From an uncultured Desulfovibrionaceae bacterium (GTDB taxonomy: Bacteria; Desulfobacterota; Desulfovibrionia; Desulfovibrionales; Desulfovibrionaceae): a stretch of DNA of 8,976 nt. A program made the translations under genes and the position numbers. The notes under the pieces are model-generated. The model did no database searches, had not been told where the DNA came from, and was given only the letters and a program-made list of their open reading frames with translations. Shown here piece after piece: positions 5,604 to 8,976 of the stretch. Every line of letters begins with the position of its first letter. Position 1 is the stretch's first letter. The DNA lies in contig CAMQUX010000042.1 in the NCBI GenBank assembly GCA_947037905.1, forward strand, positions 1 to 8,976. Direction: 5' to 3'.

Positions 5604-5846
5604 CAATATGCTATTTGTTTATTTACAATGTCTAATGAATATTTTAAAAAAGTATCGAAGAATGTTTAACTAACTGTAAACAATAAGAACTAAAAAATAA
5701 AAACTTTCATATTTAACCAAAAAAGTTATTTAAAAACTTGTATGTATTGGGATTATGATATATTGGAATAATTCAAATATATTATAAATAAAAATAAAAA
5801 TATTAACTAATATGTATTCTCAAATGAATATTTTACGGAGAAACTC
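5572..5846. other. AT-rich regulatory gap before the efflux operon
   Basis: There is no ORF with a plausible start here and no clear terminator hairpin after the exonuclease gene. Beyond the duplicated tail it holds a 13-bp direct repeat, AATGAATATTTTA, at 5634-5646 and 5823-5835; the second copy sits immediately before the Shine-Dalgarno of the adaptor gene. It also holds a small dyad, GTTTA-N8-TAAAC, at 5664-5681. Either could be a regulator site, but such matches also arise by chance in sequence this AT-rich. Confidence 0.5.
5756..5764 (+). promoter_or_regulatory. Candidate extended -10 promoter for the RND efflux operon
   Basis: TGATATATT is a TG-N extended -10 with TATATT (5 of 6 consensus). 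The nearest -35-like hexamer, TTGTAT (5738-5743), is poor and its 15-nt spacer is short, but extended -10 promoters tolerate this. The leader would be about 75 nt and would include the second 13-bp repeat. AT-richness makes chance matches likely. Confidence 0.35.
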
Positions 5847-7067
5847 ATGACTTGTAAAAAATACACACTGTTGTTAATGCTAACAATATCCTTGTTTTTA
5901 GTTGCTTGTAATAAAAAAGACGAGCAAAAAAAACAAGTAATGCCGCCTACTAAAGTAGGGGTAGCCTCAGTGCTTGAACTGCCAGTGGGAGATGAAATGT
6001 CTTTTGTAGGCAGAGTAGAAGCACAAGATACAGTAGTGCTTGTGTCACGTGTTGAGGGTGTATTAATGAAGCGTAATTTTATCGAAGGTGATGTTGTAGA
6101 AGAAGGAGCGCTCCTTTTTGAAATAGATAGAGCACCATATCTAGCTGCTTTAGACCGAGCAAAAGGTGATTTTGCTAAAGCAAAAGCAGAACAGTGGCGT
6201 GCAGAGAAAGAATTTAAACGTAATCGTCAACTTATTCGTGGCAAAGTAATAAGTCAGTCCGATTTTGATACTGCAGAAACCACACTAGCACAGGCTAAAG
6301 CCCAAGTTGCAGTGGCAGCTGCAGCTGTTGATACTGCTGAAATAAATTTAGGATACACACGAATTACAGCTCCAATGAGAGGGCGTATTAGTCGCTCCAT
6401 TCATAGTGTTGGTAACGTTGTAAGCTACTCAAGTGGTGAGCTTGCTACTCTTCATAGTATCGACCCAATGTATGCATATTTTTCTGTGAATGAGCAAGAA
6501 GTAGTTGAATCGCTACACGGAGCTGCACTTGTTAATAGTAATAGTAAAAAAGATAAAAAAGCTACAAGAAATAACTTTGAGTTTGTTCTACGTTTTTCTA
6601 ATGGTATTGAATACAAAGAGCTTGGAAAATTAAACTTTACCTCAACAATTGTAGACCCAACAACAGGAACAATGACACTGCGTGCAGAATTTGCAAATCC
6701 TGACAGAACATTACTACCTGGTCTTTATGCAACAGTTATTGCTCGTAGTGTAAATAAACCTATGAAAATAGTTATCCCTCAGTCTGCAGTTATGCAGAGT
6801 TCTTCAGGTTATAGCGTTATGATTGCTAAGAATACAGACGATGGAAAAGATGTTGCGATACTTCGTAATGTAAAATTAGGTAGACGATTTGATGGTTTAT
6901 GGGTTGTAGAATCTGGGCTAAAATCAGATGATACGATTATAGTAACAGGTTTTCAAAAAACAATAAATGAGTCTCCTATTATTCCTATACCAAAAAAGAT
7001 AGATGAAACAAATGGACTAATATTTGATGTGGATATGCAACAAACTCAATCTACACAAGGACAATAG
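5847..7067 (+). CDS. RND efflux periplasmic adaptor (membrane fusion) lipoprotein, AcrA/MexA type
   Basis: This adaptor links an inner-membrane RND pump to an outer-membrane channel. The 406-residue protein starts with a lipoprotein signal peptide ending in LVA-Cys21, so it is lipid-anchored like AcrA. Domains in order: a first half-lipoyl segment (about 60-98), an alpha-helical hairpin (about 100-168), the second half-lipoyl (168-205, LGYTRITAPMRGRISRS), a beta-barrel (about 205-300) and a membrane-proximal domain (to about 375). The hairpin tip carries Arg125, Leu129 and Ser136 with exactly the R-x3-L-x6-S spacing of the motif known to contact TolC-type channels. Length fits AcrA (397). ATG 5847 has GGAG (5837-5840) 6 nt upstream. 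The pump gene begins 10 nt after its stop. The transported substrates cannot be inferred. Confidence 0.94.
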   Translation: MTCKKYTLLLMLTISLFLVACNKKDEQKKQVMPPTKVGVASVLELPVGDEMSFVGRVEAQDTVVLVSRVEGVLMKRNFIEGDVVEEGALLFEIDRAPYLAALDRAKGDFAKAKAEQWRAEKEFKRNRQLIRGKVISQSDFDTAETTLAQAKAQVAVAAAAVDTAEINLGYTRITAPMRGRISRSIHSVGNVVSYSSGELATLHSIDPMYAYFSVNEQEVVESLHGAALVNSNSKKDKKATRNNFEFVLRFSNGIEYKELGKLNFTSTIVDPTTGTMTLRAEFANPDRTLLPGLYATVIARSVNKPMKIVIPQSAVMQSSSGYSVMIAKNTDDGKDVAILRNVKLGRRFDGLWVVESGLKSDDTIIVTGFQKTINESPIIPIPKKIDETNGLIFDVDMQQTQSTQGQ

Positions 7068-7077
7068 GCAGTAGCAT

Positions 7078-8976
7078 ATGATAAGTCATTTTTTTATACA
7101 TCGCCCAAAATTTGCGTTTGTTATTTCGATAGTTATAACTCTAGTAGGGCTACTTGCGCTACTTAGACTACCTGTAAACCAATTTCCAGAGATTACTCCT
7201 CCAATGATAACAGTAAGTGCTGTGTTCTCAGGAGCAAGTCCTGAGGTTGTGGAAAATACTGTTTTGCGTCCTTTAGAGGAAAAAATAAATGGCGTAGAAA
7301 ATATGCTCTATATGTCATCAACTGCATCAAGTGATGGCGTTGCGAGCGTGAGTATAGTTTTTAAACCAGGAACAGATGCAGATATTGCACAGGTAAACGT
7401 GCAAAACCGTGTGTCTCAAGCAGAGCCAAGTTTACCTGATATTGTAAAACGAATAGGTGTAACAGTAGATAAACGCTCAAGTACAATGCTTTTAGCGGTA
7501 TCTCTTTATTCCCCTAATAATGTATATGATGGACTCTATGTTAATAACTATGCCAACCGCTTTATACTCGAGCCATTAGCTCGTATTGGCGGGGTTGCAA
7601 AAGCAGAAACACTTGGAGAACAAATATATGCTATGCGTATGTGGCTAAAGCCAGAGCGTATGGCAGGTTTATCTATTACAGTAGTAGATGTTCAAAATGC
7701 AATAAATGAGCAGAATGCTGTTGTTGCAGCAGGGATGCTTGGTGCAACACCAACGCTTCCTTCTCAACAGTTTCAATATACAGTCCTCACAAAAGGGCGC
7801 TTAACAGAAGTTGAAGAATTTAAAAATATTGTACTGCGTGCAAATCCTGATGGTTCTATAGTTTATTTAAAAGATGTTGCTGATGTTGTTCTTGGTTCTC
7901 AGTCTTACAGCGGCGATGCGAATTTAAACGGAGAGCCAAATGCTTTTATTGTAACGTATCAGGCACCAGGTGCTAATGCTTTAAGTGTTGCGAAAGATAT
8001 AAAAGAGACCATGGAAGAACTTTCTAAAGGCTTCCCAGTTGGTATAGATTATATCATATCTTTTGATACAACACTTTTTATTGAAGAGTCTCTTTTAGAG
8101 GTACGAAAAACACTTTTTGAAGCGATATTTCTTGTAATTCTTGTAACGTTCTTCTTTTTACAAAACTGGAGAATGACACTTATTCCGTGTATTGCGATAC
8201 CAGTATCATTAATAGGAACTTTAGCGGTACTGCTTGCTTTAGGGCAAAGTATTAATACAATATCACTTTTTGGATTAGTGCTTGCAATTGGACTTGTTGT
8301 TGATGATGCTATTATTGTTGTGGAAAACGTCGACCGACTGCTGCATTTGGGCTTAACGCCTATTGAGGCAACAGAAAAGTCCATGAAAGAAATAACAGGA
8401 CCAGTTATAGCAACAACACTTGTTCTTTTAGCAGTGTTTGCACCAGTAGGCTTTATGCCTGGCATAACAGGTGGTATTTATTCGCAGTTTGCGGTGACCA
8501 TATCTGTTGCGGTTCTTATTTCTTCCATAAACGCACTTACACTTAGTCCGGCACTGTGTGCGGTTCTTTTAACAAAGGAATCTATACGGGTAATGCCAAT
8601 TTTTGCCCCAGTAAATAAAGCTATAAAATTTATAACTACGTTATATGGTAAAACAGTTGCGGCCGTTTTACGAAGAGGATTTTTTGTTCTTATATTAACC
8701 TTAGCATTTCTTGCTTCAGCAGGGTATATGCTACTAAAAACTCCTACAGGTTTTATTCCTAATGAAGACCAAGGATTTTTCGTTGTAGATATTCAACTAC
8801 CAGATGCTGCCTCAGCCAATAGAACAAGGGATCTTGTAGAAGAAGTTACAAAAATAATTAAAGCAGAACCTGGTGTTAAAAATGTAAACACCGTTGCAGG
8901 TTATAGTATTATAAGTGGTAGCTCATCAAATGTTGCTATGGCTATTATCTCTCTTGATAACTGGTCTGAACGTACG
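7078..8976 (+). CDS. RND multidrug efflux pump, HAE1 family (AcrB/MexB type), 3'-truncated by window
   Basis: The first 633 codons are present, open to the window end; HAE1 pumps are about 1,030-1,050 residues. They are proton-driven trimers in the inner membrane that export drugs, detergents or dyes. The N-terminus MISHFFIHRPKFAFVIS and following LPVNQFPEITPP match AcrB closely, as do TDADIAQVNVQNR and SFDTTLF. The first membrane helix is about 10-28; helices 2-6 lie about 340-505, after the first periplasmic domain. Helix 4 reads VLAIGLVVDDAIIVVENV, with Asp409 and Asp410 at the place of the AcrB proton-relay pair (Asp407/408). A further hydrophobic helix is at about residues 540-558. Only a weak AGGCAG (7066-7071) precedes the ATG, overlapping the adaptor stop, so coupling with the adaptor is likely. 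Key residues of the second half cannot be checked. Confidence 0.94.
   Translation, partial: MISHFFIHRPKFAFVISIVITLVGLLALLRLPVNQFPEITPPMITVSAVFSGASPEVVENTVLRPLEEKINGVENMLYMSSTASSDGVASVSIVFKPGTDADIAQVNVQNRVSQAEPSLPDIVKRIGVTVDKRSSTMLLAVSLYSPNNVYDGLYVNNYANRFILEPLARIGGVAKAETLGEQIYAMRMWLKPERMAGLSITVVDVQNAINEQNAVVAAGMLGATPTLPSQQFQYTVLTKGRLTEVEEFKNIVLRANPDGSIVYLKDVADVVLGSQSYSGDANLNGEPNAFIVTYQAPGANALSVAKDIKETMEELSKGFPVGIDYIISFDTTLFIEESLLEVRKTLFEAIFLVILVTFFFLQNWRMTLIPCIAIPVSLIGTLAVLLALGQSINTISLFGLVLAIGLVVDDAIIVVENVDRLLHLGLTPIEATEKSMKEITGPVIATTLVLLAVFAPVGFMPGITGGIYSQFAVTISVAVLISSINALTLSPALCAVLLTKESIRVMPIFAPVNKAIKFITTLYGKTVAAVLRRGFFVLILTLAFLASAGYMLLKTPTGFIPNEDQGFFVVDIQLPDAASANRTRDLVEEVTKIIKAEPGVKNVNTVAGYSIISGSSSNVAMAIISLDNWSERT

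Noticed and set aside
8049..8465. Minus-strand 138-codon ORF inside the RND pump gene
   Set aside because: The plus-strand frame encodes conserved AcrB segments, including the proton-relay helix. The minus-strand product is low-complexity Ser/Thr/Lys with no motif.

Overview
This is an AT-rich stretch of a flagellated, diderm (Gram-negative) bacterial chromosome. The diderm call rests on an AcrA-type lipoprotein paired with an AcrB-type RND pump. The flagellated call rests on a FliK-type hook-length protein. The gene mix (ruvX-mltG, FliK, RF3, a stand-alone DEDDy exonuclease, an RND pump) and protein style would suit an AT-rich deltaproteobacterium of the Desulfovibrionales type, but that is a low-confidence inference with no rRNA marker to back it. 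No phage, IS element, CRISPR, tRNA or rRNA was found.

Layout. (1) Bases 1-226 are the 3' end of ruvX. It overlaps mltG (136-1275) by 91 bp; mltG starts at a TTG preceded by a good Shine-Dalgarno sequence inside ruvX. (2) Bases 1276-1677 hold no gene. They carry three families of short degenerate tandem repeats, then a perfect hairpin (1538-1585) that can terminate transcription from both sides. (3) A FliK-like gene lies on the minus strand (1678-3201); its low-complexity half contains several DNA-level tandem repeats. (4) A divergent promoter region (3202-3381) contains four degenerate 19-20 bp tandem units. (5) prfC (RF3, 3382-4968) and a DEDDy 3'-5' exonuclease (4972-5571) are 3 nt apart. 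(6) Bases 5572-5846 are very AT-rich, with a duplicated gene tail, short repeats and a candidate extended -10 promoter. (7) The adaptor lipoprotein (5847-7067) and the inner-membrane RND pump (7078 to the window end, incomplete) form an efflux operon.

How the genes work together. RuvX and MltG belong to housekeeping (nucleic-acid metabolism and peptidoglycan strand cleavage). RF3 recycles release factors and is probably co-expressed with the exonuclease. The adaptor and pump make two parts of a tripartite efflux system; no outer-membrane channel gene is visible and it may lie beyond the window. FliK stands alone, read towards a strong terminator, with no hook genes beside it.

The genes are recognisable families and I see no convincing new system. 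The least-explained signal is the density of degenerate tandem repeats in the non-coding gaps and in fliK, above all the four-unit array between fliK and prfC.
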